DNA of 31,613 nt from an uncultured Eubacteriales bacterium (GCA_900540145.1 UQEW01000016.1:1-31613); one strand, 5' to 3'; positions 21,859 to 30,445 are shown, counted from the stretch's first letter. A program made the numbers and translations. Notes: a model not told the origin generated them from the letters alone.

Positions 21859-24220
21859 AACATTAAAAACACTGGAATACAATAAAATACTGGATTTGTT
21901 GGTGCAGCAAGCCTCGTCATCCATGGCCAAGGAGGAATTGAAATGCCTCCGGCCCATGACTTCTGTTGCAGAGATAAAAGACGCCCTGGCAGAGACTACT
22001 CAGGCTCAGACAGTGATTCTTAAGAAGGGCAGCGCCCCGCTGGGGCAGATATATGATATATCTGCCGCCATGACTTTTGCAAGAAAAGGCGGCGTTCTTA
22101 CTATGGGGCAGCTGCTTCAGATATTATATAATCTTAAAATTGCAGCCAACGTGACGACCTTTTTAAAATGCGATTTGCCGCCCCTTCCTGCCATAGACGC
22201 TATAAGGGAAGTAATCGTAACATGCCCCAGACTGGCAGAAAATATAGATAGATGTATAATTTCTGAGGACGAAATGGCTGATAATGCATCCCCAGCTTTA
22301 AAGGATATCAGGAGAAGCATAACTCGTCAAAATGACGCTATAAGAAACAGACTTAACAGTATAATCAATTCGTCAGATAACAGGACATATCTGCAGGATG
22401 CAATAGTTACCGTAAGGGACGGAAGATATGTCATACCGGTCAAGGCGGAGCACAGAGGCAGATTTCAAGGAATAATACACGACCAGTCAGCTACCGGAGC
22501 AACGCTGTTCATTGAGCCTCAAGTCATAGTCAACATGAACAATGAACTGAGAGAAATGGAGCTTAAGGAAAAGGCCGAGGTTGAAAGAATATTAGCTGAA
22601 TTGTCTTCCGCTGCGGCAGAACATTTCCACGATATAACCAACAATCAGAAATTACTTACTGCTCTTGACATAATATTCGCCAAGGGAAAACTTTCCATGG
22701 TTATGGGCGGAGAAGAGCCGGAAGTGTCGGAAAAAGGAGCCCTCGTCCTGAAAGACGCTCGTCATCCTCTAATAGACAAAAAGAAGGTCGTTCCTATAAA
22801 TATAAAGCTGGGAGACGATTATGAGACATTAGTGGTCACAGGACCTAATACAGGAGGCAAAACCGTTACATTAAAGACTACTGGTCTCCTGGTGCTTATG
22901 GCTCAGAGCGGGCTTCATATACCGGCTGCCGGAACCAGCACACTTCCTGTGTTTGACCATGTGCTGGCTGACATAGGAGACGAACAAAGCATAGAACAAA
23001 GCCTTTCAACCTTTTCATCTCATATGAGAAATATAGTTTCCATATTGGAAGAGATGAAGGGAAATTCTCTCATTTTGCTGGATGAGCTGGGGGCGGGAAC
23101 AGACCCTACGGAGGGTGCAGCGCTGGCCATTTCCATATTGGAAAACTTAAAAGCACGCGGTGCCTACACCATTGCTACAACTCATTACAATGAATTGAAA
23201 AAATATGCTCTCTCAACAAAGGGTGTAGAAAACGGATCTATGGAATTTAATGTAGATACATTAAGTCCGACCTACAGATTGATGATAGGAATTCCGGGCA
23301 AATCCAATGCTTTTGAAATTTCCCGCAAGCTGGGACTGCCTGAGCATCTCATCCAAAGAGCTTCCAGGCTGCTGGAAAGAGGAGATATAGAATTCGAAGA
23401 TGTCATCAGTGCCATAGAAGAAGATAAGAAAAAGGCCGAAGCAGAGCGAGATGAGGCTGTGCTTTTGAATATTTCCATGAAAAAGCAAAAAGAGGAACTG
23501 GACAGGCGCCAGGCACTTCTTGAAGAAAAGGAAAAGAAGATAATCCATCAGGCCAAAGAAGAAGCAAGAAACATTTTAAAAGAAGCGAGAGAAACGGCAA
23601 ATGACGTAAACAGAGAGCTGAGAGCCCTAAATAAAATAGAAAGCCTGGGAGAAAGAAACAGACGATTCGACAAGAACAGGAAAAGGCTTAAAGATGCGGA
23701 AGATAAGTTCGCTGAAAAAATGATTAAGCGGGTAAATCAGAGCCCTGTCAAAGCCGATCAGCTAAAAATAGGAGATAAGGTACGGGTCGTGACTTTAGAC
23801 CAGCCCGGTGAAATATTATCATTGCCGGACAGCAAGGGAGATTTGTTGGTCAAAGTCGGCATGATGAAAGTCAGCATAAACATCAATGATCTCATGTTTA
23901 TGGAAGAAGATTCGGAGATGAAAAATAAGCAGGCAGGTAAGTATGGTACCCTCTACAAGTCCAAAGCGCAGAACATTTCCATATCTATAAACGTGCAGGG
24001 AGAAAATTTGGATGATGCTGTCATGGACGTGGATAAATATCTGGATGATGCCTATATCGCCGGGCTTAAAGAAGTAACGGTAATACACGGCAGAGGAGAA
24101 GGCATACTTAAAGATGGATTGCGTAAACTGTTTAAAAGACACAAACACGTGGCATCCTACAGAAAAGGCAATTACAATGAAGGCGGAGACGGAGTAACTA
24201 TAGTGACTCTTAAAGATTAG
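21848..24220 (+). CDS. mutS2: Endonuclease MutS2
   Basis: This 790-aa MutS homologue lacks the mismatch-recognition domain. It acts in recombination control and in ribosome rescue in Firmicutes. The order is a core/lever part (1-310), an ATPase with Walker A GPNTGGKT (332-339), the Walker B segment LILLDELGAGTDPTEG and the TTHYNELK switch, a long coiled coil (about 510-640), a KOW-like stretch (KIGDKVRVV) and a C-terminal Smr domain. Smr keeps H747-G-R-G750, but its opening LDLRG-type motif is replaced by INVQG (714-718). The start MKAKTLKTLEYNKI agrees with the family. The gene overlaps zapA by 11 bases, with AAGAAGG 3 nt before the ATG. Confidence 0.96.
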   Translation: MKAKTLKTLEYNKILDLLVQQASSSMAKEELKCLRPMTSVAEIKDALAETTQAQTVILKKGSAPLGQIYDISAAMTFARKGGVLTMGQLLQILYNLKIAANVTTFLKCDLPPLPAIDAIREVIVTCPRLAENIDRCIISEDEMADNASPALKDIRRSITRQNDAIRNRLNSIINSSDNRTYLQDAIVTVRDGRYVIPVKAEHRGRFQGIIHDQSATGATLFIEPQVIVNMNNELREMELKEKAEVERILAELSSAAAEHFHDITNNQKLLTALDIIFAKGKLSMVMGGEEPEVSEKGALVLKDARHPLIDKKKVVPINIKLGDDYETLVVTGPNTGGKTVTLKTTGLLVLMAQSGLHIPAAGTSTLPVFDHVLADIGDEQSIEQSLSTFSSHMRNIVSILEEMKGNSLILLDELGAGTDPTEGAALAISILENLKARGAYTIATTHYNELKKYALSTKGVENGSMEFNVDTLSPTYRLMIGIPGKSNAFEISRKLGLPEHLIQRASRLLERGDIEFEDVISAIEEDKKKAEAERDEAVLLNISMKKQKEELDRRQALLEEKEKKIIHQAKEEARNILKEARETANDVNRELRALNKIESLGERNRRFDKNRKRLKDAEDKFAEKMIKRVNQSPVKADQLKIGDKVRVVTLDQPGEILSLPDSKGDLLVKVGMMKVSININDLMFMEEDSEMKNKQAGKYGTLYKSKAQNISISINVQGENLDDAVMDVDKYLDDAYIAGLKEVTVIHGRGEGILKDGLRKLFKRHKHVASYRKGNYNEGGDGVTIVTLKD

Positions 24221-24244
24221 TTTTTATGCAAAGGAGACAGAAAA

Positions 24245-24685
24245 ATGTTCATAATCAGCAAGTGTCTTTTAGGAGAAAACTGCAAATATGACGGCGGAAA
24301 CAACCGAAACGAAAAGGTTATAGAATTTTGCAAGGAACACAGCTATATAGCTGTGTGTCCCGAGGCTGCAGGAAAGCTTCCATGTCCAAGACCTCCTGCC
24401 GAAAGGTTAGGCGAGAAGGTAATAGATAAAGAGGGAAAAGATGTAACCCATAATTTCCAAGAGGGAGCATATAGATGTTTCCTTGAGTGCCTTCAAGAAG
24501 CCGTACGAAGGGGCGAAAGACTGGATGGGGCTATACTAAAGGCTAACAGTCCTTCTTGCGGTTATAGGGAAATTTATGACGGCACTTTTACTGGAACTCT
24601 CGTAGAGGGAAACGGGGTGTTCGCTCAAATTGTCGAGAATGATAACATAGAGATAATCACGGAGAAGGAGAATATAAAATGGTAA
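24245..24685 (+). CDS. DUF523 family protein
   Basis: This 146-aa protein carries the family pattern from end to end: SKCLLGENCKYDGG (6-19), VCPEAAGKLPCPRPPAER (37-54) and ANSPSCG (100-106), followed by YDGTFTGTLVEGNGVFA. Conserved cysteines at 7, 13, 38 and 105 suggest bound metal or redox chemistry, but the function of the family is not established to my knowledge. C47 stands where many members have threonine (PTPRPPAE). AAAGGAGA lies about 6 nt before the ATG. The last seven bases overlap argS, so the two are translated together. Confidence 0.92.
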   Translation: MFIISKCLLGENCKYDGGNNRNEKVIEFCKEHSYIAVCPEAAGKLPCPRPPAERLGEKVIDKEGKDVTHNFQEGAYRCFLECLQEAVRRGERLDGAILKANSPSCGYREIYDGTFTGTLVEGNGVFAQIVENDNIEIITEKENIKW

Positions 24686-26397
24686 ATTTTAAGGAAGAAA
24701 TAGCCAAGCTCATAGCCGAACATATAGATGGGCTTTCTGCAGAAGAAATCCATGGCATGTTGGAAGTACCTCAGGCTTCCAACATGGGAGATTACGCGTT
24801 TCCCTGCTTTAAACTGGCAAAGACTTTAAGAAAAGCGCCGCCGCTTATTGCCGCGGATATTGCAGCCAAGATAGAAGGGAGTCAGCTGTTTGAAAAGGTG
24901 GAACAGGTAAATGCTTATGTCAACATGTTCATCTCAAAAGAAGAGCTGGTAAGAGACGTGGTCTGCGAAGTGCTCAATGAAGGCGAAGACTATGGCAAGA
25001 GCCAGGTAGGCCAAGGAAAGACTGTCATAGTGGAATTTTCTTCACCTAACATCGCAAAACCATTTCACATAGGCCATATCAGAAGCACTGTAATAGGAAA
25101 CGCCATAAATAAAATTTATTCTGCCATGGGATACAAAGTGGTAAGGATAAACCATTTAGGGGACTACGGCACTCAGTTCGGAAAGATGATATGCGCTTAC
25201 AGACATTGGGGCAACAAAGAGGATGTAATAAAAGAGCCTATCAAAACTCTTCTCCATTATTATACAAAATTCCATGAAGAGGCTGAAAAGCATCCTGAAC
25301 TCAATGATGAGGCCAGACAGATATTTACCAGGCTTGAACACGGAGAAGAAGAGGAAACTCAGTTGTGGCAGTGGTTCAGAGATGAGAGCCTCAAAGAATT
25401 CAGCAGAGTATATAAGATGCTGGGCATAGAATTCGACTCTTACGCAGGGGAAAGCTTTTATTCTGACAAGATGCCTGCTGTAGTTCAGATGCTTAAAGAC
25501 AAGAACCTTTTGGAAGAATCTCAAGGAGCTGAAATAGTAGACCTTACTCCTTACGGTCTTACACCGGCGCTCATAACCAAGTCAGACGGTTCATCTTTAT
25601 ATATTACCAGAGATATAGCGGCTGCCATATATAGAAAAAAAACCTATGATTTTTATAAAAACATTTATGTGGTAGCTTCTCAGCAGAACCTTCATTTTCA
25701 ACAGTGGATTAAGATAATAGAACTTTTGGGTTTTGATTGGGCTAAGGACAACATTCACGTGCCTTTCGGTCTGGTAAGCTTGGAAGACGGAACCATGTCC
25801 ACCAGACACGGAAGAGTAGTATTTTTGGAAGATGTGCTCAACAGAGCAGTAGAACAGACAAGGGAAATAATCAGAGAAAAAGGCGTCAATACCGACAATG
25901 TGGATGAAACAGCCAAGCAAGTAGGAATAGGCGCTGTTGTATTCCAGGAGCTGTCCAACAACAGGATTAAAGACTACGTGTTTTCGTGGGATAAAGTTCT
26001 GGATTTTAACGGAGAGACAGGTCCTTATGTACAGTATACTTATGCCAGAGCAGCCAGCGTTATGAGAAATGCAGGCCGGGAGGCTGCAGAAAAGGCTTTA
26101 AATTGTGAAAATATCAAAGTCGAGCATATTATCGGAGAAAGCGCCTATGAACTGGCAAAATTGCTGTATGCGTTGCCTCAGGTTATAATAGATGCAGGTG
26201 AAAAGTATGAGCCTTCAGTGCTTACAAGACATATAGTAGATATTGCTCAAGCTTTTAACCGCTTTTATCATGACGAGCATATATTGACCGATAATGAGGA
26301 GGAAAAGATAAGCAAGCTGTCATTGGTGGCTGCAACTAAAACCGTTCTCAAAAACGGGCTGGCTCTCTTGGGCATTGAAGCTCCTGAAAGAATGTAG
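24679..26397 (+). CDS. argS: Arginine-tRNA ligase
   Basis: This 572-aa class I synthetase charges tRNA-Arg. An N-terminal Add-1 domain (1-100) is followed by the Rossmann core with H130-I-G-H133 (FSSPNIAKPFHIGHIRST region) and the KMSKS-equivalent loop at DGTMSTRHGRVV. Canonical KMSKS is commonly missing in ArgRS, so this is normal. The C-terminal DALR anticodon domain contains YVQYTYARAASVMR and ends SKLSLVAATKTVLKNGLALLGIEAPERM in sense, with the family-typical final methionine. AGAAGGAG before the ATG lies inside the DUF523 gene. Length is close to that of other bacterial ArgRS. Confidence 0.97.
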   Translation: MVNFKEEIAKLIAEHIDGLSAEEIHGMLEVPQASNMGDYAFPCFKLAKTLRKAPPLIAADIAAKIEGSQLFEKVEQVNAYVNMFISKEELVRDVVCEVLNEGEDYGKSQVGQGKTVIVEFSSPNIAKPFHIGHIRSTVIGNAINKIYSAMGYKVVRINHLGDYGTQFGKMICAYRHWGNKEDVIKEPIKTLLHYYTKFHEEAEKHPELNDEARQIFTRLEHGEEEETQLWQWFRDESLKEFSRVYKMLGIEFDSYAGESFYSDKMPAVVQMLKDKNLLEESQGAEIVDLTPYGLTPALITKSDGSSLYITRDIAAAIYRKKTYDFYKNIYVVASQQNLHFQQWIKIIELLGFDWAKDNIHVPFGLVSLEDGTMSTRHGRVVFLEDVLNRAVEQTREIIREKGVNTDNVDETAKQVGIGAVVFQELSNNRIKDYVFSWDKVLDFNGETGPYVQYTYARAASVMRNAGREAAEKALNCENIKVEHIIGESAYELAKLLYALPQVIIDAGEKYEPSVLTRHIVDIAQAFNRFYHDEHILTDNEEEKISKLSLVAATKTVLKNGLALLGIEAPERM

Positions 26398-26436
26398 CCG
26401 GCTGCCGGAATTTTGATCAGATGAAAGGAAAAAAAA

Positions 26437-27315
26437 ATGGCGATGAGATATGTAGGAGATATTTACAGACCACCCAGTGAAGCATACAGCCTCTTGGTAC
26501 AGGTGACCATCGGCTGTTCACATAATAAATGCACTTTTTGCAACATGTTCAAGGAAAAACAGTTTAAAGTGCGCAAAGCCGAAGAGGTTTTAGAAGATTT
26601 AGCATGGGCAAGAGCTCATTATCAAAGGGTAGAGAGAATTTTTCTCTGCGACGGAGACGCTCTCTGCCTTGCTACCAATAAACTGAAAGTGATACTTGAT
26701 TATATCAAAAACCATTTTTACGAATGCCAGAGGGTGACCCTTTACGGCAGAGCTACAGACGTGTTGAGAAAAACACCGGAGGAACTGCGAATGCTCAAGG
26801 ACTGGGGCGTATCCATGGTATATCTGGGGGCTGAATCGGGCAGTGACAAAGTCCTTCAGATGGTCAACAAAGGCGAGACCAGTCAGCAGCTTATTGAAGC
26901 CGTAAAAAAACTGGAAAAGGTCGGCATAAAGGCTTCCGTAACGTTTATAAGCGGCCTGGGCGGTCCTGAACTATGGGAGGAACACGCTATAGAGACCGGC
27001 AAGATGATAACGGAAATGAACGCATCTTATGTGAGCCTGCTGACTCTGATGCTCCAGCCTCCGGCGCCTTTGTACTACGATTATCAAGCCGGAAAATTTC
27101 AGCCGCTTACAGCTGAGGAAGTTTTGGCAGAAACCTGTCTGCTGCTGCAGCACGCCAGACCGTCAAAACCATGCGTCTTTCGCAGCAATCATGCGTCCAA
27201 TTACGTATCCCTCAGAGGAAACCTGCCTATGGACAATGAAAGCATGATAAGGTCTCTCAAGCGCTGCATGGAAGACAAAGGACTGCTAAAGGATGAAAGG
27301 TTCAGAATGCTGTAA
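26437..27315 (+). CDS. Radical SAM protein with CX4CX2C cluster motif
   Basis: This 292-aa radical SAM enzyme is of unknown substrate. The 4Fe-4S ligands are C27, C32 and C35 (CSHNKCTFC), a CX4CX2C spacing rather than the classic CX3CX2C. Downstream features of the TIM-barrel core are visible: FLCDGDAL in the SAM-binding GGE-like position, GRATDVLRKTPEELRMLKDWGV, YLGAESGSDKVL and SVTFISGLGG. The protein ends soon after the barrel, with no MTTase TRAM or SPASM domain. GAAAGGA lies before the ATG. The stop overlaps the start of the next radical SAM gene by one base (TAATG), so the two are cotranslated and may act together. Radical SAM family membership is certain; the reaction is unknown. Confidence 0.9.
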   Translation: MAMRYVGDIYRPPSEAYSLLVQVTIGCSHNKCTFCNMFKEKQFKVRKAEEVLEDLAWARAHYQRVERIFLCDGDALCLATNKLKVILDYIKNHFYECQRVTLYGRATDVLRKTPEELRMLKDWGVSMVYLGAESGSDKVLQMVNKGETSQQLIEAVKKLEKVGIKASVTFISGLGGPELWEEHAIETGKMITEMNASYVSLLTLMLQPPAPLYYDYQAGKFQPLTAEEVLAETCLLLQHARPSKPCVFRSNHASNYVSLRGNLPMDNESMIRSLKRCMEDKGLLKDERFRML

Positions 27316-28844
27316 TGAAAATACTGCTAACTACTTTGAACTCACAATATGTACACAGTAATCCTGCGCTGAAGTATCTCTATACTGTTACGGCAGATAC
27401 TTCAGCAGATATTGATATTGTCGAATTTACAGTTAATAATCAGCCTTCATACGTCTATGGAGAGATTTTAAGAGCAAACTATGATATGGTTTGCTTTTCT
27501 TGCTACGTATGGAACATAAGCCAGATAAAGGATCTGGCCTCCGATTTGAAGAAGGCTGCTCCCGGTATGAGAATAGCCGTCGGCGGACCGGAGGTCAGTT
27601 ATGAGCCTCATGTATTTGCGGCGGAAAATCAGTGGGTCGATTACATACTGTGTGGTGAAGGAGAATATAGCTTCTATAGATTTTGCCAAGTTTTAGAAAA
27701 GGCAGAGGAAGAAGGCCATCCGTGGCATTCTAATGAGTTTAATACGGTGCCCGGATTGGTATATAAACAAGAAAGCAAAATATATGTAAATCCTCAGATA
27801 GAGCCTATGGATTTTGAACTCATACCGTTTCCGTATTCAGTACTGGAATGCGAGCAGGACAAGGTGGTGTATTACGAGTCTTCCAGGGGATGCCCTTTTA
27901 GATGCAGTTATTGTTTGTCTTCCATAGAAAAGTCGGTGAGAGCATTACCTTTGGAAAGGGTCAAAGGAGAGCTCGGTTATTTTCTGTATAAAAAAGTAAA
28001 ACAAGTCAAGTTTATAGACAGAACGTTTAATTACGATGAAAGACGAGCTTATGAAATATTCAAGTATCTCATTGATAATGACAATGGCGTGACTAATTTT
28101 CACTTTGAAATATGCGCCGATTTAATGTCAGAGAGGATTATAGCCTTGCTGTCTACAGCCCGAAAGGGACTTTTCCAACTGGAAATAGGCGTACAGTCGG
28201 CCAATCCGCCTACTCTGTCAGCTGTAAACAGGAAGGAAAATATCTATCCTATACTATATAATGTAGAGAAACTTCTGAGGGCAGGCAACATACATATACA
28301 CGTGGATTTGATAGCCGGATTGCCGTATGAGACGTACGATTTGTTCGCCCGGTCCTTTGATAAGGTATATAATCTCAAGGCAGATATGTTCCAGATGGGA
28401 TTTTTAAAGGTCCTTAAGGGGTCGCCTCTGTGGCATGAACAGGAAAAGTTCGGAATAAAGGCCAGGGACAAAGCGCCTTATGAAGTGATTTCAACCAAGT
28501 GGCTGGGGGCAGAAGAACTGGTAAGGCTTAAGTCAATAGAAAAAATGCTGAATATTTATTATAATAGGAAGGGATTCAGTAAGACTACTGATTTCCTTAT
28601 CGAGTCTTTTGCCAAGACTCCTTTTAAGCTTTATGAAATACTGGCAGATTATTATTATGAAAAAGGATTTCAGCACAGGGATAGGAAAAAAGAGGATCAG
28701 TATAGGATATTGTATGGATTCTGCGGAGAAATCCCGCCTCAGGCTATCGGAGAAACGGCTAAGGAGAAACTATGCGAAGATTTGAAGAGCACTTTTAATC
28801 CTGAAGAAGTCAGCAGATTCTTAAAACACGGCTGGGAGATTTGA
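27315..28844 (+). CDS. B12-binding-domain radical SAM protein (DUF4080-like tail)
   Basis: In this 509-aa protein, residues 1-145 form a Rossmann-like cobalamin-binding-type domain (MKILLTTLNSQYVHSNPALKYL, then VCFSCYVWNISQ, then AVGGPEVSYEP). The DxHxxG motif of base-off/His-on B12 proteins is not seen. The radical SAM core follows with C193, C197 and C200 (CPFRCSYC, classic CX3CX2C), then EIGVQSANPPTL and LIAGLPYETYDLF. The last 140 residues look like the DUF4080 domain found on such proteins. Members of this class are often annotated as methyltransferases or other B12-dependent enzymes, but the substrate here cannot be read from sequence. The gene is the second of a tightly coupled pair and overlaps the first by one base. 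Confidence 0.9.
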   Translation: MKILLTTLNSQYVHSNPALKYLYTVTADTSADIDIVEFTVNNQPSYVYGEILRANYDMVCFSCYVWNISQIKDLASDLKKAAPGMRIAVGGPEVSYEPHVFAAENQWVDYILCGEGEYSFYRFCQVLEKAEEEGHPWHSNEFNTVPGLVYKQESKIYVNPQIEPMDFELIPFPYSVLECEQDKVVYYESSRGCPFRCSYCLSSIEKSVRALPLERVKGELGYFLYKKVKQVKFIDRTFNYDERRAYEIFKYLIDNDNGVTNFHFEICADLMSERIIALLSTARKGLFQLEIGVQSANPPTLSAVNRKENIYPILYNVEKLLRAGNIHIHVDLIAGLPYETYDLFARSFDKVYNLKADMFQMGFLKVLKGSPLWHEQEKFGIKARDKAPYEVISTKWLGAEELVRLKSIEKMLNIYYNRKGFSKTTDFLIESFAKTPFKLYEILADYYYEKGFQHRDRKKEDQYRILYGFCGEIPPQAIGETAKEKLCEDLKSTFNPEEVSRFLKHGWEI

Positions 28845-28859
28845 TGTAATATAGTTCGT

Positions 28860-28910
28860 ATAGATTTAAACGGGAGATAGATTTAAAAGGGATATAGATT
28901 TAAACGGGAG
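28860..28910 (+). repeat. Three tandem 17-bp repeats carrying SD-like cores
   Basis: Units at 28860-28876, 28877-28893 and 28894-28910 read ATAGATTTAAACGGGAG. The first and third are identical and the middle one differs at two positions. Each contains a purine core (CGGGAG or AAGGGAT) able to act as a ribosome binding site. The last copy places GGGAG 8 nt before the ATG of the TPR gene. Confidence 0.93.
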
Positions 28911-28918
28911 ATGTTCAT

Positions 28919-29932
28919 ATGGATTTATTAAACAACGACAGAATAGGCATGTATTTAATACCTCATACAAACAATTTTGTGTTCGACCAGCTATCAGATA
29001 AATATTTGGAAAAGACAGGTCTAACCGAGATATTATCTGAAGTTCCTGTTCCCATAAGGAAGGACGAGCTCACATCTATTTCAGCACTGAATATAGCCAG
29101 GGGGATGGCATTTATAATCGGATGCGATCCTGGGTTCAAGTACAAGGATAACTACATAGCTTATATACTTAAAGTATTTGATAAGCGATTTGCCCAAGGC
29201 CTGGTAGCAGAGGGAGTTGAGGCTGCGCAGAAAAATGATTATGATTATGCCTGCATACAATTCAGAGCGGCTATGCTGATAGATAAAGATAATGTGGACG
29301 CAGTTTATTGCTACGGCCGTGCCTGCAAAGACGCTTATGAGCTGGGAGAAGAAGAGGATTTCATTGCCAGGTTTAAAGCCGAGTCACTGGAGGCTTTTGA
29401 GGAAGTAACCTTAAGAAAACCCGATTTCGCCGACGCATATTATTTTTTAGGGTATGGTTACATAAATTTGGGCCTTTATGTAAAAGCTAAATTAACGTGG
29501 GAAGAATTTATCAAGCTGACAGACAGCGACGAAAAGAAAAAAGAAATAGAGGAGAGACTTTCGCTGCTTGACGACCCTGTAGAAATTGAAAAAGGATATA
29601 ACCTGATTTTGTCGGGTCACATGCAGGAGGGAGTAGATACTCTTAGCAAGTATGCTGACAGCAAATTCAGCGATTGGTGGCCGATTTGGTACTATATGGG
29701 CGTAGCTCATCAGGCCATGGGGATGAACCGAGAGGCAAAAGAAGATTACTTGAAAGTTCTGAAATTATCACCAAGCAATACTGAGACTATGAAAGAGCTG
29801 GTTAAAATTTATGAGGCTGAAGGTGATGAAGAAAAAGCAGAAAAGTACAGAAAAAAAATATCGATTGTAGCTGAAAACGTTGAAAAAGACAGGCTGTTGG
29901 CGATGGAAGAGAAAAACAAAAAATTGTCATAA
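28919..29932 (+). CDS. Tetratricopeptide repeat protein
   Basis: This 337-aa predicted cytoplasmic protein has no signal peptide or membrane span. TPR-like helical pairs are visible around residues 96-130 (VEAAQKNDYDYACIQFRAAMLID), 155-195 (ADAYYFLGYGYINLGLYVKAKLTWEEF region) and 235-300 (PIWYYMGVAHQAMGMNREAKEDYLKVLKLSP region). The acidic/lysine-rich C-terminus (EAEGDEEKAEKYRKK) is likely coiled coil. The N-terminal 95 residues match nothing I recognise. TPR proteins usually mediate protein contacts, and no partner is suggested by the neighbours. ATG 28919 is served by GGGAG in the last of three tandem repeats. The gene ends 6 nt before the tRNA promoter. Confidence 0.85.
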   Translation: MDLLNNDRIGMYLIPHTNNFVFDQLSDKYLEKTGLTEILSEVPVPIRKDELTSISALNIARGMAFIIGCDPGFKYKDNYIAYILKVFDKRFAQGLVAEGVEAAQKNDYDYACIQFRAAMLIDKDNVDAVYCYGRACKDAYELGEEEDFIARFKAESLEAFEEVTLRKPDFADAYYFLGYGYINLGLYVKAKLTWEEFIKLTDSDEKKKEIEERLSLLDDPVEIEKGYNLILSGHMQEGVDTLSKYADSKFSDWWPIWYYMGVAHQAMGMNREAKEDYLKVLKLSPSNTETMKELVKIYEAEGDEEKAEKYRKKISIVAENVEKDRLLAMEEKNKKLS

Positions 29933-29938
29933 TTATAC

Positions 29939-29967
29939 TTGACACATAATATATGTTAATGTATAAT
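29939..29967 (+). promoter_or_regulatory. Perfect consensus sigma-A promoter of tRNA operon
   Basis: TTGACA (29939-29944), a 17-bp spacer and TATAAT (29962-29967) match the consensus at all twelve positions. Expected transcription starts near 29974, about 50 nt before tRNA-Asn. The leader can pair TGTTGTCA (29973-29980) with TGACGACA (30009-30016). Confidence 0.92.
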
Positions 29968-30025
29968 CATATTGTTGTCACTTGATGAAAGTGTTTTGCA
30001 ACATCGATTGACGACAGTATTTTGT

Positions 30026-30100
<75 letters not shown>

Positions 30101-30108
30101 ATTTTTTT

Positions 30109-30197
30109 GCCGGAGTGGCGGAATTGGCAGACGCACAGGACTTAAAATCCTGCGATCCTTACCGATCGTACCGGTTCGACCCCGGTCTCCGGCACCA
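30109..30197 (+). tRNA. tRNA-Leu (anticodon TAA)
   Basis: This 89-nt class II tRNA has the long variable arm (GCGATCCTTACCGATCGT region) expected for leucine. The acceptor stem is GCCGGAG/CTCCGGC, discriminator A, with encoded CCA. The anticodon loop CTTAAAA gives TAA. It lies only 8 nt (mainly T) after tRNA-Asn, consistent with one transcript. Confidence 0.96.
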
Positions 30198-30318
30198 ACC
30201 CTTGGATTGGATTTGGCGGAGAGCTGATTCAACAGTGATATTTCAGGGGTTGAGCGAATACAATATAATATAAGCATAACCTTTACTTAAGTAGAAGGAG
30301 CTAGTATTTTGATGATGT

Positions 30319-30394
30319 CGCGGGGTAGAGCAGTTGGTAGCTCGTCGGGCTCATAACCCGGAGGCCGCAGGTTCAAATCCTGTCCCCGCAACCA
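30319..30394 (+). tRNA. Initiator tRNA-fMet (anticodon CAT)
   Basis: This 76-nt tRNA has anticodon loop CTCATAA. Two initiator hallmarks are present: the C1-A72 mismatch at the top of the acceptor stem (CGCGGGG with CCCCGCA) and three G-C pairs (GGG/CCC) next to the anticodon loop. CCA is encoded. A 121-nt spacer separates it from tRNA-Leu, and a terminator follows 5 nt after its end. Confidence 0.96.
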
Positions 30395-30399
30395 AAACA

Positions 30400-30445
30400 G
30401 ATACCGCTGTTGATACAATCGTGTCGACAGCGGTATCGTTATTTT
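30400..30445. terminator. Terminator of tRNA operon, possibly bidirectional
   Basis: GATACCGCTGTTGA (30400-30413) pairs with TCGACAGCGGTATC (30424-30437), 14 bp with one G-U pair and a 10-nt loop, followed by GTTATTTT. On the other strand the stem is followed by TGTTTTGG, so it could also stop minus-strand transcripts from the nuclease-like gene. Confidence 0.88.

Noticed and set aside
25789..25830. Missing KMSKS motif in ArgRS as a defect
   Set aside because: ArgRS enzymes commonly lack the canonical motif, and the DGTMSTRHGRVV loop is the normal equivalent.
30319..30394. Integrase attachment site in tRNA-fMet
   Set aside because: No second copy of the tRNA 3' end is found in the window and there is no integrase gene.
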